Made by a program: the position numbers and the translations under genes
Part shown: in pieces, positions 43,068-52,050 of the stretch
Position numbering within the stretch: the first letter of the stretch is position 1
Layout: the number at the start of each line of letters is the position of its first letter
Notes under the pieces: model-generated
Database searches by the model: none
What the model saw: the letters and a program-made list of their open reading frames with translations, nothing else
What the model was told of the DNA's origin: nothing
NCBI GenBank assembly: GCA_964433555.1
Contig: CAYSRG010000007.1
Location: forward strand, 16,942 to 80,941
Reading direction: 5' to 3'
DNA from: Stramentimicrobium sp964433555
GTDB lineage: Bacteria > Atribacterota > Phoenicimicrobiia > Phoenicimicrobiales > Stramentimicrobiaceae
Length of the DNA stretch: 64,000 nt

Positions 43068-45716
43068 TTATTTATTATTCTCCTTTAAAACTGCCTGTGC
43101 TGCTGATAATCTGGCAATAGGCACTCTAAAAGGAGAACAGCTTACATAATTTAAACCAGCACCATGACAAAATTCAATTGAATTAGGCTCTCCACCATGT
43201 TCACCACAGATACCAATTTCCAAATTAGGATTAGTCTTTCTGCCCAATTCCACACCCATTTTTACTAACTTACCAACACCTTCAGCGTCTAATACATCAA
43301 AAGGATTTTCCTTTAAAATGCCTTCTTCGACGTATTTTAATAAGAACTTTCCTTCGGCATCATCTCTACTTATACCAAATGTTGTCTGAGTAAGGTCATT
43401 GGTACCAAATGAGAAAAATTCAGCATATTGAGCAATTTCATCTGCAGTTAAGGCAGCCCTGGGTAATTCTATCATAGTACCTATTTTAAATTCTAATTCT
43501 GATTGCTCTCTAGCAATTATTTCTTTTGCTATGCTTTTTATACTATTATAAATTGGTTTCAATTCATTAATATGACCAACTAGAGGAATCATTATTTCGG
43601 GTTTAACCTTAATTCCTTGTTTAATCAATTCTATGCTTGCCTCAATAATTGCCCTTGCTTGCATTTCATAAATTTCAGGATATAATAAACCTAATCGACA
43701 CCCCCTTAAACCAAGCATAGGGTTCATTTCTTGCAAAGTTTTAATGCGTTCTAAAATATTTTCTTGCTTTTCCAGTTCATCTTTATTTTCCTTGGTTATT
43801 TTTAAAGTAGTAACTTTAACCAATGTTTCTTCGTAATTAGGTAAGAATTCATGTAAAGGGGGATCCAGGAGACGTATAATTACAGGCATATCATGCATTG
43901 CTTTTAAAATTCCAATAAAATCAGCTTTTTGCACGGGTAAAAGTTTATCGAGAGCCATCTGCCGCGATTCTTTATTATCAGCAATAATCATCTCTTGCAC
44001 TATGGGTAATCGTTCTGGAGCCATAAACATATGTTCAGTTCTACATAAGCCAATACCTTCTGCACCTAAATCCCTGGCTTTTTGGGCATCTTCAGGTGTA
44101 TCAGCATTAGCATAAACACCAAGTCTTCTGATATTATCAGCCCAGGTAAGTAGCAATGTGAACTCTTTACTCATTTTTGGTTCTATCATCGGAACTTTCC
44201 CCTCATAGACATTACCACTTCCACCATCAATCGTAATATAATCACCTTTTCTTATAATTTTACCATTAACTTTAAATAAACCTTTTTCAATATTTATGAC
44301 AATATCATTACAACCGGCAACACATGGCATACCCATTCCTCTAGCTACAACTGCTGCGTGACTGGTCATTCCTCCTCTGCTGGTTAAAGTTCCTTTAGCT
44401 TCAACCATACCATGGATATCATCTGGAGTAGTTTCTGGTCTTACTAAAATAACAGCTTCACCATTTTTACCCATTTTTTCTGCCTCATCGGCAGTAAAGA
44501 CAACCTTTCCTGAAGCTGAACCAGGTGAAGCTGGTAAACCTTTGGCAATTGGATCTTTTTTAGCATTTGGATCAATTCTACGATGAAGAAGTTGATTTAA
44601 CTGAATAGGATCTATTCTATTTACTGCAGTTTCTTTATCTATGATTCCTTCTTTAACCAAATCAACAGCAATCTTTAAGGCAGCCTGAGCAGTTCTCTTT
44701 CCATCTCTAGTTTGAAGAATAAAAAGTTTTCCTTTTTCTATGGTGAATTCGTAATCCTGAACATCTTTGTAATTGTTTTCTAATATACTGACTGTTTCAA
44801 TTAGTTGCTTATAAACATATGGCATATCATTCTTTAATTCCTCAAGAAGCTTCGGTGTTCTTACTCCAGCAACTACATCTTCGCCCTGAGCATTTAAAAG
44901 ATATTCTCCATAATTTTCTTTCTCACCTGTTGAGGGATTTCTAGTAAAACCTACTCCAGTACCTGAATCGTCTCCCATATTACCAAAAACCATTTCCTGA
45001 ACGTTTACCGCAGTACCTAAATCATCAGGAATTTTATGAATTCTTCTATAGGTTACTGCTCTTTTATTATCCCAGGAGCTGAACACTGCTTCTATAGCCA
45101 TTTTCAATTGCTTTTGTGGCTCATCGGGAAAGTATTCGCCAATTTCTTCAAAGGCTAATTCTTTATATTTTTTCACTATTTCTTTTAATCCAGTAATACT
45201 AATATTTGAATCAACCTCTACTCTCTCCTTTTCTTTGATCTCTTCTAAAATCTTCTCAAAAAGTTCACCTTTTATGCCCATCACCACATTTCCAAACATC
45301 TGAATAAACCTTCTGTAACTGTCATAGGCAAATCTTTCATCAGTAGATTTTTTAACTACTCCTAGAATAGTTTGTTCATTTAAGCCTAAATTTAGAATAG
45401 TATCCATCATACCAGGCATAGAAATTGCCGCACCGGAACGAACGGAGACTAATAATGGATTTTCTGTATTCCCAAAGACTTTACCAGATTGTTCTTCTAA
45501 TTTCTTTAGATTTTCTTGAATTTGTTCCCATAATCCTATAGGAAATTGTTTCTCATTCTTGGTATATTCAATACATGCTTCTGCTGTAATAGTAAATCCC
45601 TGGGGAACTGGTAAGCCCATTTTAGACATTTCTGCCAAATTAGCCCCCTTACCACCCAGTAGTTTTTTCATATTTTTATTGCCTTCATCAAAAAAATACA
45701 CGTATTTTTTCATCAT
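43068..45716 (-). CDS. ppdK: pyruvate, phosphate dikinase
   Basis: Interconverts pyruvate + ATP + Pi with phosphoenolpyruvate + AMP + PPi. It is 882 aa: N-terminal ATP-grasp domain (KKLLGGKGANLAEM; GVGFTRNPSTGE), the swivelling phosphohistidine domain with TSRGGMTSHAAVVARG (catalytic His), and a C-terminal TIM barrel with GLCRTEHMF and SFGTNDLTQTTFG. Downstream of glyS as in Bacillus-type blocks, but the usual regulator yqfL (PPDK kinase) is missing between them. With hppA it links glycolysis to PPi-driven ion pumping. Confidence 0.97.
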   Translation of the reverse strand: MMKKYVYFFDEGNKNMKKLLGGKGANLAEMSKMGLPVPQGFTITAEACIEYTKNEKQFPIGLWEQIQENLKKLEEQSGKVFGNTENPLLVSVRSGAAISMPGMMDTILNLGLNEQTILGVVKKSTDERFAYDSYRRFIQMFGNVVMGIKGELFEKILEEIKEKERVEVDSNISITGLKEIVKKYKELAFEEIGEYFPDEPQKQLKMAIEAVFSSWDNKRAVTYRRIHKIPDDLGTAVNVQEMVFGNMGDDSGTGVGFTRNPSTGEKENYGEYLLNAQGEDVVAGVRTPKLLEELKNDMPYVYKQLIETVSILENNYKDVQDYEFTIEKGKLFILQTRDGKRTAQAALKIAVDLVKEGIIDKETAVNRIDPIQLNQLLHRRIDPNAKKDPIAKGLPASPGSASGKVVFTADEAEKMGKNGEAVILVRPETTPDDIHGMVEAKGTLTSRGGMTSHAAVVARGMGMPCVAGCNDIVINIEKGLFKVNGKIIRKGDYITIDGGSGNVYEGKVPMIEPKMSKEFTLLLTWADNIRRLGVYANADTPEDAQKARDLGAEGIGLCRTEHMFMAPERLPIVQEMIIADNKESRQMALDKLLPVQKADFIGILKAMHDMPVIIRLLDPPLHEFLPNYEETLVKVTTLKITKENKDELEKQENILERIKTLQEMNPMLGLRGCRLGLLYPEIYEMQARAIIEASIELIKQGIKVKPEIMIPLVGHINELKPIYNSIKSIAKEIIAREQSELEFKIGTMIELPRAALTADEIAQYAEFFSFGTNDLTQTTFGISRDDAEGKFLLKYVEEGILKENPFDVLDAEGVGKLVKMGVELGRKTNPNLEIGICGEHGGEPNSIEFCHGAGLNYVSCSPFRVPIARLSAAQAVLKENNK

Positions 45717-45821
45717 TTATTCTCCTTCTTTAAAAAATAGAAAATAACTTTTCAAAATATAATAATCTTTTTATAATTCCTCAGAAAAGGGATAAGTGAA
45801 AGTTAATTGATTATTCTTTAC

Positions 45822-47951
45822 TCATTTAATATTACCTTTAGCAAGGGCAATTTTTGTTAAATCAGCAACAGAAAAATATAAGGTGGCAATGGATTTTAAC
45901 AGGGCTAAGCGATTATTTCGTATTTTTTCATTTTCTACCATTACCATAACCTTATCGTAAAAAATATCAATTGGTTTATTCATTTTCTCTAAGTTAGTAA
46001 AAACATCGTTATAATTATTTTTTATAATTAACTTTTTAATAATTTTTTTTATTTTAAGGTAACAATTATAAAGATAATGCTCTTCTTTTTCTTGGAAAAG
46101 GGTGTTATCAATCCAGAGCGCTTGAATATTTCTGGATAGATTAAAAGCTCTGGTAGCTGCAGTAATAGTTCTGATAAAATTTGTGGTATAATAAATTTTT
46201 TGAATAGCTTCAGTACGAGCCAAAACATCAAGGATACTTTCAGGATTTTTTGCTAATACTGCGTCAATTATATCATATTTATATTCTCTTTCTAAAAGGA
46301 GATACCGTAGGCGTTGAAAAATAAAATCTTTTATATCTTGAATATTAATTTTACTATTTATAAGTTTTTTTTCTGTTAAATTCTTATCTGTTAACAGAAG
46401 ATTAATATTTAAATCAATTATATTATTTATGGAAAAATTCATTTTATGCAGTAAAACAATATTGATAATCCCTAGTGATTGTCTTCTTAAGGCGTAGGGA
46501 TCTTGAGAGCCATCAGGCACTAAATCATTAATAAAACAGGAGGCTATATTATCTAATTTATCAGCAATACTAAGAATGCTGCCGGTCATAGTTGTTGGAA
46601 ACTTATCACCAGAAAATCTGGGTAAATAATGTTCATAAATTGCGATAGCTATCTGGGGATCTTCCCCCTGATGAAGGGCATATTCTTTTCCCATGACTCC
46701 CTGTAATTCAGGAAACTCTTTTACCATTTCAGTAACAAGATCCGATTTACATAATTGAGCAGCTCTTTCTAATATTTGTAGCGAATTGTTACTTAACTGG
46801 AGTTCTTCACCAATTTTTTTAGATAAGGCTATCAATCTTTCAACTTTATTATAAACGGTTCCTAAGTTTTCCTGAAAAATAACGTTCTTCAACTTTACAA
46901 TATTGTTATCCAAAGGCTTTGAACCTGACTTGATGTTTTTTTGATCTTCCTGGTAAAAAAATTTAGCATCTTCTAATCTCGCTCCTAAAACTCTCTCATT
47001 TCCCCGAACAATAGATTTCATATATTTATCCTCGTTACCGTTAATGGCAACTAAAAAGAAGGGTAATAAGGAATTATTCTTACTGTAAATAGGAAAATAT
47101 TTTTGATGTTTAATCATAACTGCTGTTAATACTTCTACAGGTAAATCAAGATATTTTTTGTCAAACTCACCCAATAAAACTTTTGGATATTCTACTAAAT
47201 TTTTAACCTCATCTAATAATGATTTTTCTATATATTCTTTACCATCATTGTTTTTAATTATAGACACGATTTGGTTTTGTATTTTTTCTTTTCTGATTTC
47301 AGGATCAATAATTACAAATCGATCTTCTAAGATGTTAAAATATTCATCAACTTTCTTTACTTGTATTGGTTCTGGTGCAAGAAGACGATGTCCATAGGTT
47401 TTTCTTCCAGAAGTTAAGCTATCCAATTTTAGGGGAATAATTTTGTTATTATATAAAGCCAATATCCATCGTATTGGTCGAATGAATTTTATAGAAGCAG
47501 TTCCCCACCTCATGGATTTAGGTAAATTAATATTAGTAATTAAATTTAAGCAAATCTCTGGTAATAATAACTCTGATTTTATACCCTTAATTACCTTTTG
47601 GGCAAATAGGTATTCTCCTTTGTTGTTTTTTTCAATTATCAGTTCTTTTACCTCAACCTGATTTACTTGGGCAAATTTAATTGCAGATTTTTGAGGTCTT
47701 CCTCCTTTATCAAAAGCAACTGCTGTTGTCGGTCCTTTAATCTTATGTAAGATATCTTTTTGTTGTGTGGCAATACCTTCTATAAAAACAATTAAACGTC
47801 TTGGTGTTCCAAATGTGTAAATGGTATGATAATCAATATTAAATTGCTCTAATAGTTTTTTTACATTGTTCTTTAAATTTTTTAAAATATTATCAATGTA
47901 TGTGGAAGGTATCTCTTCAGTTCCAAGTTCTAAAATAAATTTATTCATCAT
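45822..47951 (-). CDS. glyS: glycyl-tRNA synthetase beta subunit
   Basis: The tRNA-binding subunit of the bacterial alpha2-beta2 glycyl-tRNA synthetase. It is 709 aa. It begins LELGTEEIPSTYID, with TFGTPRRL and GPTTAVAFDKGGRPQKSA nearby; the HD-like domain has EFPELQGVMGKEYA and DPYALRRQSLGI, and the C-terminal DALR anticodon-binding domain ends the protein. It overlaps the glyQ stop by 11 bp. Confidence 0.97.
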   Translation of the reverse strand: MMNKFILELGTEEIPSTYIDNILKNLKNNVKKLLEQFNIDYHTIYTFGTPRRLIVFIEGIATQQKDILHKIKGPTTAVAFDKGGRPQKSAIKFAQVNQVEVKELIIEKNNKGEYLFAQKVIKGIKSELLLPEICLNLITNINLPKSMRWGTASIKFIRPIRWILALYNNKIIPLKLDSLTSGRKTYGHRLLAPEPIQVKKVDEYFNILEDRFVIIDPEIRKEKIQNQIVSIIKNNDGKEYIEKSLLDEVKNLVEYPKVLLGEFDKKYLDLPVEVLTAVMIKHQKYFPIYSKNNSLLPFFLVAINGNEDKYMKSIVRGNERVLGARLEDAKFFYQEDQKNIKSGSKPLDNNIVKLKNVIFQENLGTVYNKVERLIALSKKIGEELQLSNNSLQILERAAQLCKSDLVTEMVKEFPELQGVMGKEYALHQGEDPQIAIAIYEHYLPRFSGDKFPTTMTGSILSIADKLDNIASCFINDLVPDGSQDPYALRRQSLGIINIVLLHKMNFSINNIIDLNINLLLTDKNLTEKKLINSKINIQDIKDFIFQRLRYLLLEREYKYDIIDAVLAKNPESILDVLARTEAIQKIYYTTNFIRTITAATRAFNLSRNIQALWIDNTLFQEKEEHYLYNCYLKIKKIIKKLIIKNNYNDVFTNLEKMNKPIDIFYDKVMVMVENEKIRNNRLALLKSIATLYFSVADLTKIALAKGNIK

Positions 47952-48822
47952 CCAATCCTTTTATTAAGGGATAATTTAGGTTCTTTCTTTCTTCAATATA
48001 TAACTGTGCACATTTTTTGGCTAATTCTCTTACCCTTGCTATATAACCAGTTCTTTCTGTAACACTTATAGCACTCCTGGCATCTAAAAGATTAAAGGTA
48101 TGAGAGCATTTCAATGTATAGTCATAAGCAGGAATAGGTAGTTTTTTTGAAATTAGTTGTTGCGCTTCTTTTTCAAACATACTAAATAAAGAAAAAAGCA
48201 TTTTTATATCAGCTGCTTCGAAATTGTATTTGGATTGTTCTACTTCTACCTGGTGTTGAATTTCACCATAAGTAATATCATTACTCCAGAAGAGTTCATA
48301 AATATTATCTTTTTGCTGTACAATCATAGCTAGGCGCTCTATTCCATAGGTAATTTCAACAGGTATAGGATTTAGATCAATTCCCCCTGCCTGCTGAAAA
48401 TAAGTAAACTGAGTAATTTCTAAGCCATCTATAATTACTTCCCATCCTAATCCCCAGGCACCCAGAGTTGGGGCTTCCCAATCACCTTCCATAAATCTGA
48501 TATCATGTTCTTTTCGATAAATACCAATCTTTTCCAGGCTTCTTAGATATATATCCTGAATATTCCAAGGGGAGGGTTTAATAATAACCTGAAATTGATA
48601 ATGCTGTTGAACACGATTGGGATTATCACCGTAACGACCATCAGCAGGTCTTCGGGAAGGTTCAACATATGCTGTTTTCCAAGGTTCTGGGCCAAGAACT
48701 CTTAAAAATGTTGCTGGATTCATGGTACCTGCTCCTACTTCAGTACCATAAGGAGTAAGAATGATGCATCCATTCTTACTCCAATATCTTTCTAAATTAA
48801 ATATAATTTTTTGTATATTCAC
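47941..48822 (-). CDS. glyQ: glycyl-tRNA synthetase alpha subunit
   Basis: Catalytic subunit, class II, 293 aa: ERYWSKNGCIILTPYGTEVG near the start, TYVEPSRRP-type motif (AYVEPSRRPADGRYG), NPNRVQQHYQFQVI and DNPIPVEITYGIERLAM-type C-terminal motif. The start is GTG at 48822 behind GGAAG. Upstream (48839-48880) is a family A repeat. No T-box was found in the 825-bp upstream gap. Confidence 0.97.
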   Translation of the reverse strand: MNIQKIIFNLERYWSKNGCIILTPYGTEVGAGTMNPATFLRVLGPEPWKTAYVEPSRRPADGRYGDNPNRVQQHYQFQVIIKPSPWNIQDIYLRSLEKIGIYRKEHDIRFMEGDWEAPTLGAWGLGWEVIIDGLEITQFTYFQQAGGIDLNPIPVEITYGIERLAMIVQQKDNIYELFWSNDITYGEIQHQVEVEQSKYNFEAADIKMLFSLFSMFEKEAQQLISKKLPIPAYDYTLKCSHTFNLLDARSAISVTERTGYIARVRELAKKCAQLYIEERKNLNYPLIKGLDDE

Positions 48823-48837
48823 TTTTTTCTTCCTTTT

Positions 48838-48880
48838 TTGAGATATTCAAGAAAATCTTTCCCCTGGAGAATTTCTTTAA
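48838..48880. repeat. dispersed palindromic repeat, family A copy 4 (divergent)
   Basis: GATATTCAAGAAAATCT, then TTCCCCTGGAGAATTTCTTTAA, aligns by eye with the core of copies 2 and 3 (GATATTCA, AATCT, CTCCC/TCCCC, GG, CTTTAA). It begins 16 bp upstream of the glyQ start codon, the same distance as copy 2 from topA. About 45 bp on is a CTTGTTT/AAACAAG hairpin, matched in the copy 3 locus. Confidence 0.45.
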
Positions 48881-49646
48881 TTAGTCCCAAATATACAATA
48901 TTTATTATTTTCTTGAAAATTCCTTGTTTCCCAAACAAGATAGGTATATTTAAAAATTATTAGGAATTATATAACATATTTCAAGATTCTCTGGGAGTGA
49001 ACTCACCAGAAATTAATGTATCTATTTTTTTGACCAATTTTAACTATCTATAAAAAATTTCCAGACAATCTTTCTAAAATAGATCATTTCTAAAAAATAT
49101 CCATCTCCAAAGCATCTTAATCTTATAAAATCTGATATTCCAAAATATATGGAATATATTATAAATAAAATCCCTCTCTGTAGAATAATATTTCTATTTT
49201 TTGGTTATGGAGAGGGATGAAAAATAAAATTACAACAATAATATTAGTTTTCCTAGCCAATTTCTCTAACTAATCTTTAGCATAAAATAATTACAGGTTT
49301 TAGTTTTTATTACAATAAATATAGCAAAATCATTTTATGATGTCAAAAATATTATTAATAATTCTATTTATACCATTATGTTACTATTAATTTGAATAAT
49401 ATTATTTTATAAATTTTGTAATAGTTTGATAAGACATTAAAATTATCTTTTTGTAAGTGGAAATTACCATACAAACTATTTTCCTTAAAAACAAGGGATT
49501 GGCACATTGTTTTAATTGAAGCATGATTTTAATCTGGTGGTAATATTAATTTTAGCGATGATTGACAGGATAGAAAAAATAAAAAGTGGTAATAAAAGTG
49601 AAATTAAATATACTTTTTTATTTTAAAGTACTCGCTATGGACATAT
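48881..49646. other. hairpin-rich intergenic region between glyQ and recO
   Basis: No gene found on either strand. It contains CTTGTTT-CCC-AAACAAG at 48923-48939; a bulged hairpin TCTGGGAGT/ACTCACCAGA near 48993-49013; ATATTCC/GGAATAT near 49135-49157; and the strong ATCCCTCTC/GAGAGGGAT hairpin at 49170-49218. No T-box, tRNA or known riboswitch was recognised. Confidence 0.5.
49170..49218 (-). terminator. terminator-like hairpin in recO-glyQ gap
   Basis: ATCCCTCTC (49170-49178) and GAGAGGGAT (49210-49218) pair perfectly; on the minus strand the stem is followed by TTTATTTATAAT. It lies 430 bp past the recO stop, so it may end an unrecognised transcript from the gap or the recO messenger. Confidence 0.5.
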
Positions 49647-50408
49647 TTACTTTAATAATTTTAGTCCGTTTAAAAAGTTCTTACTTCGATTTTCTACTTC
49701 AAAATGATAAACCAGATACATATCAGTAATCTTACTAAGTGTAGATAGGATAGATTGATCAATTTTTTTGTTATGAATTCTTTCTAAATCTATCTCAATA
49801 ATTCTTTGTATTAACCTGATATGATAGTTAGTTATTTTTATTTTATAATAATCCTCTTTCTCCTGACATTTTAAGCAACTAAGCCCACCCCTTGCTATAT
49901 CAAAAATATAATTTTTTTCTTTATTAACCAAGTTATGACAATGAATGCATTTTTTTAACTCAGGTTGATAACCTAAAAGAGTAACAAGTTTCCATTTGAA
50001 TGATTCAACTAAAAGAATTGGATTATGATCATCTCTAAGCAGTAATAAAAGATTTTTAAAAAGGTTATATAGTTTTATATTGGGGTCTTCTTCAACTGAT
50101 AGTTTATCAATAATTTCTGAACAATGAATAGCCAGTCCATACCGAAATAGGTCTTTGCATTGTGAAAAAAAAGAGTTAATAATTTCTGATTGGCTTATAA
50201 TATTAATACTTTTACCCTTAAAAAGTAACAATTTGACTATAGTAAGGTTTTCCATACTACTACCAAATTGGCTCTTTGTTTTTCTCACTCCTTTGGCAAT
50301 TCCTCTAATTTTTCCGTAGTCACTACTATAAATAATTACAATTTTATCAGCCTCGTTCAATTTTATACTCCTTAGCACTATTCCCTCTGTTCGAAATAAA
50401 CGATTCAT
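49647..50408 (-). CDS. recO: DNA repair protein RecO
   Basis: RecF-pathway mediator that loads RecA. It is 253 aa with an N-terminal OB fold (FRTEGIVLRSIKLNEADKI, YGKIRGIAKGVRKTKSQFGS) and a zinc site CIHC...CLKC near 156-182. In Bacillus the order is cdd-era-recO-glyQ; era is absent here. Confidence 0.95.
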   Translation of the reverse strand: MNRLFRTEGIVLRSIKLNEADKIVIIYSSDYGKIRGIAKGVRKTKSQFGSSMENLTIVKLLLFKGKSINIISQSEIINSFFSQCKDLFRYGLAIHCSEIIDKLSVEEDPNIKLYNLFKNLLLLLRDDHNPILLVESFKWKLVTLLGYQPELKKCIHCHNLVNKEKNYIFDIARGGLSCLKCQEKEDYYKIKITNYHIRLIQRIIEIDLERIHNKKIDQSILSTLSKITDMYLVYHFEVENRSKNFLNGLKLLK

Positions 50409-50654
50409 AAAATTAAAACTCCTCTTGTTTTTATGATAAAGTAATTAAGGAGATGCAGAGTGAGAATTTGTTTAATTTTTTTACTATTTTTATTATTTTG
50501 ATTTGCTAAAATATAATTTCTCTATTTGGGCTACAAGTAAAATACAATAAATATTATTCGTCATAATATATCTGTTGAAAACAAAATAATTTTTAGTTGT
50601 TGGCAAAATATTATTCAAAGAGAAATAGAAAATAATTTTGATGATAATGTAATA

Positions 50655-51056
50655 TTATTGACGAAATGTGCTACCATTAAATGCATCAGGAAGTAGTTCT
50701 TTTGCTTTCATAATTTTAACTTTGTTTTGAAGATTGCTCATTATTACATCCATATTAGGTGCAAATTCCATCATTACCTGTCGGCATGCTCCACATGGAG
50801 GACAAGGGTCTTCGGTATCCCCTATTATGGCAATTGCTTTGATATTTTTAAATCCTTCAGAAATGGCTTTATAGATAGCTACCCGTTCAGCGCAAATTGT
50901 CATACCAAGCGAAGCATTTTCAATATTACAACCAGTAAAGATTGTACCATTTTCAGTTAATACTGCTGAGCCTACTCCAAATTTAGAATAAGGTGTAAAA
51001 GCTTTTAATCTTGCTTCTCTCGCTCTATCTATTAACTGTTGAAAAAAATCTTTCAT
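50655..51056 (-). CDS. cdd: cytidine deaminase
   Basis: Deaminates cytidine and deoxycytidine to uridine forms. It is 133 aa with zinc site CAER (TICAERVAIYKA; catalytic Glu) and PCPPCGACRQ, and substrate motif GCNIENASLG. The zinc ligands (three Cys) fit the tetrameric type. Together with pdp it gives pyrimidine salvage. It follows the DUF3048 gene by 18 bp. Confidence 0.96.
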   Translation of the reverse strand: MKDFFQQLIDRAREARLKAFTPYSKFGVGSAVLTENGTIFTGCNIENASLGMTICAERVAIYKAISEGFKNIKAIAIIGDTEDPCPPCGACRQVMMEFAPNMDVIMSNLQNKVKIMKAKELLPDAFNGSTFRQ

Positions 51057-51074
51057 TTATCTTACCTTTTTTCT

Positions 51075-52016
51075 TTATTTAAACCATACTTCATTATCTA
51101 AAGATAATATATAAATCCAGGTCAAACCTTTATTGAGTACTATTGGTGATCCAGTACTATCAAAAAAATAAGTTTGATCATATTTGTTTTTTTTAATCCA
51201 TTTAATAGGTTGATAACATCCTGAATGAAAATATTTTCCTGTTCCTTCTCCAATCAATTCAACCTGAACTCTCCCTAATTCATCTCCCTTTATTTGCTCA
51301 ATTGGTACATATTGAATAAGGATATTTGATACTTTTATCTTTTTTTGATTTTTTAACAGGGTAGGTGATGAATTGTTTATATAGCGATAGTATAACTCCT
51401 CATACGGATCATATTGATAACTAATTATATAATCTTCATTATATTTTATAGAAATTCTATTAACTTGATTTTTATAATTTAGTGAGTGCGTATGAAAATT
51501 AAGTAAATTATGACTTGTGGAATTATTTAGATTTAAAAAGTTATCTTTATTTATTTGTTTTTTTAATTTACTGATATCAGTAAATAGGTTGATCCATCCA
51601 CCGATCTTTTTATCACGCCAGAAAAGAAAGTGATTTGATAACTCATCTATATCTAGGACATTTTCATTTTTTAAATTTTGTCCACCACAATGAACAAAAA
51701 TTGGTGACCATTCAATAGATATTCTTGAAAAGTAATAACGACTACTTCTTATCGGTCCAACGACTGTCCCCTTATCTCCAAAAAAAAGAGCCATTAATCT
51801 AGTAAAGGGATATTCTACTTCAATTTCATAAATTATATCAGCCCCTTCAATTCCTTTTTGAATATTTCTTTCATTAGGAGAATTGCCTATCATCACTGCA
51901 ATAGGTCTATTTTTTACTAAATCATCAGCATAAAGAACTTCACTACAAAGGGAAAAAACTAATAATATTATAATTAAAATAAAAATATTATTTTTATTTT
52001 CTTTTAAATCTCCCAT
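51075..52016 (-). CDS. DUF3048 (YerB-like) membrane-anchored or exported protein
   Basis: Protein of unknown function, 313 aa from the preferred ATG at 52016 (an upstream in-frame start overlaps the TRAP gene and is unlikely). A single N-terminal hydrophobic segment (about 12-30) is a signal peptide or anchor. The DUF3048 core is clear: RPIAVMIGNSPNER, ADIIYEIEVEYPFTR, GPIRSSRYYF, HCGGQ, and a C-terminal domain ending VLNKGLTWIYIL. In Bacillus YerB is a putative lipoprotein; no lipobox is seen here. It follows the TRAP permease by 35 bp. Confidence 0.85.
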   Translation of the reverse strand: MGDLKENKNNIFILIIILLVFSLCSEVLYADDLVKNRPIAVMIGNSPNERNIQKGIEGADIIYEIEVEYPFTRLMALFFGDKGTVVGPIRSSRYYFSRISIEWSPIFVHCGGQNLKNENVLDIDELSNHFLFWRDKKIGGWINLFTDISKLKKQINKDNFLNLNNSTSHNLLNFHTHSLNYKNQVNRISIKYNEDYIISYQYDPYEELYYRYINNSSPTLLKNQKKIKVSNILIQYVPIEQIKGDELGRVQVELIGEGTGKYFHSGCYQPIKWIKKNKYDQTYFFDSTGSPIVLNKGLTWIYILSLDNEVWFK

Positions 52017-52050
52017 TTTGATAATTTTTAAACTTACGTCCAATTCATAT

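Noticed and set aside
49555..49623. 22-codon plus-strand frame before the end of recO
   Set aside because: Too short, no ribosome site, AT-rich; no support for a peptide.
48823..49646. T-box riboswitch before glyQS
   Set aside because: The T-box core (minus-strand GGGTGG-ACCGCG type) was looked for and not found.
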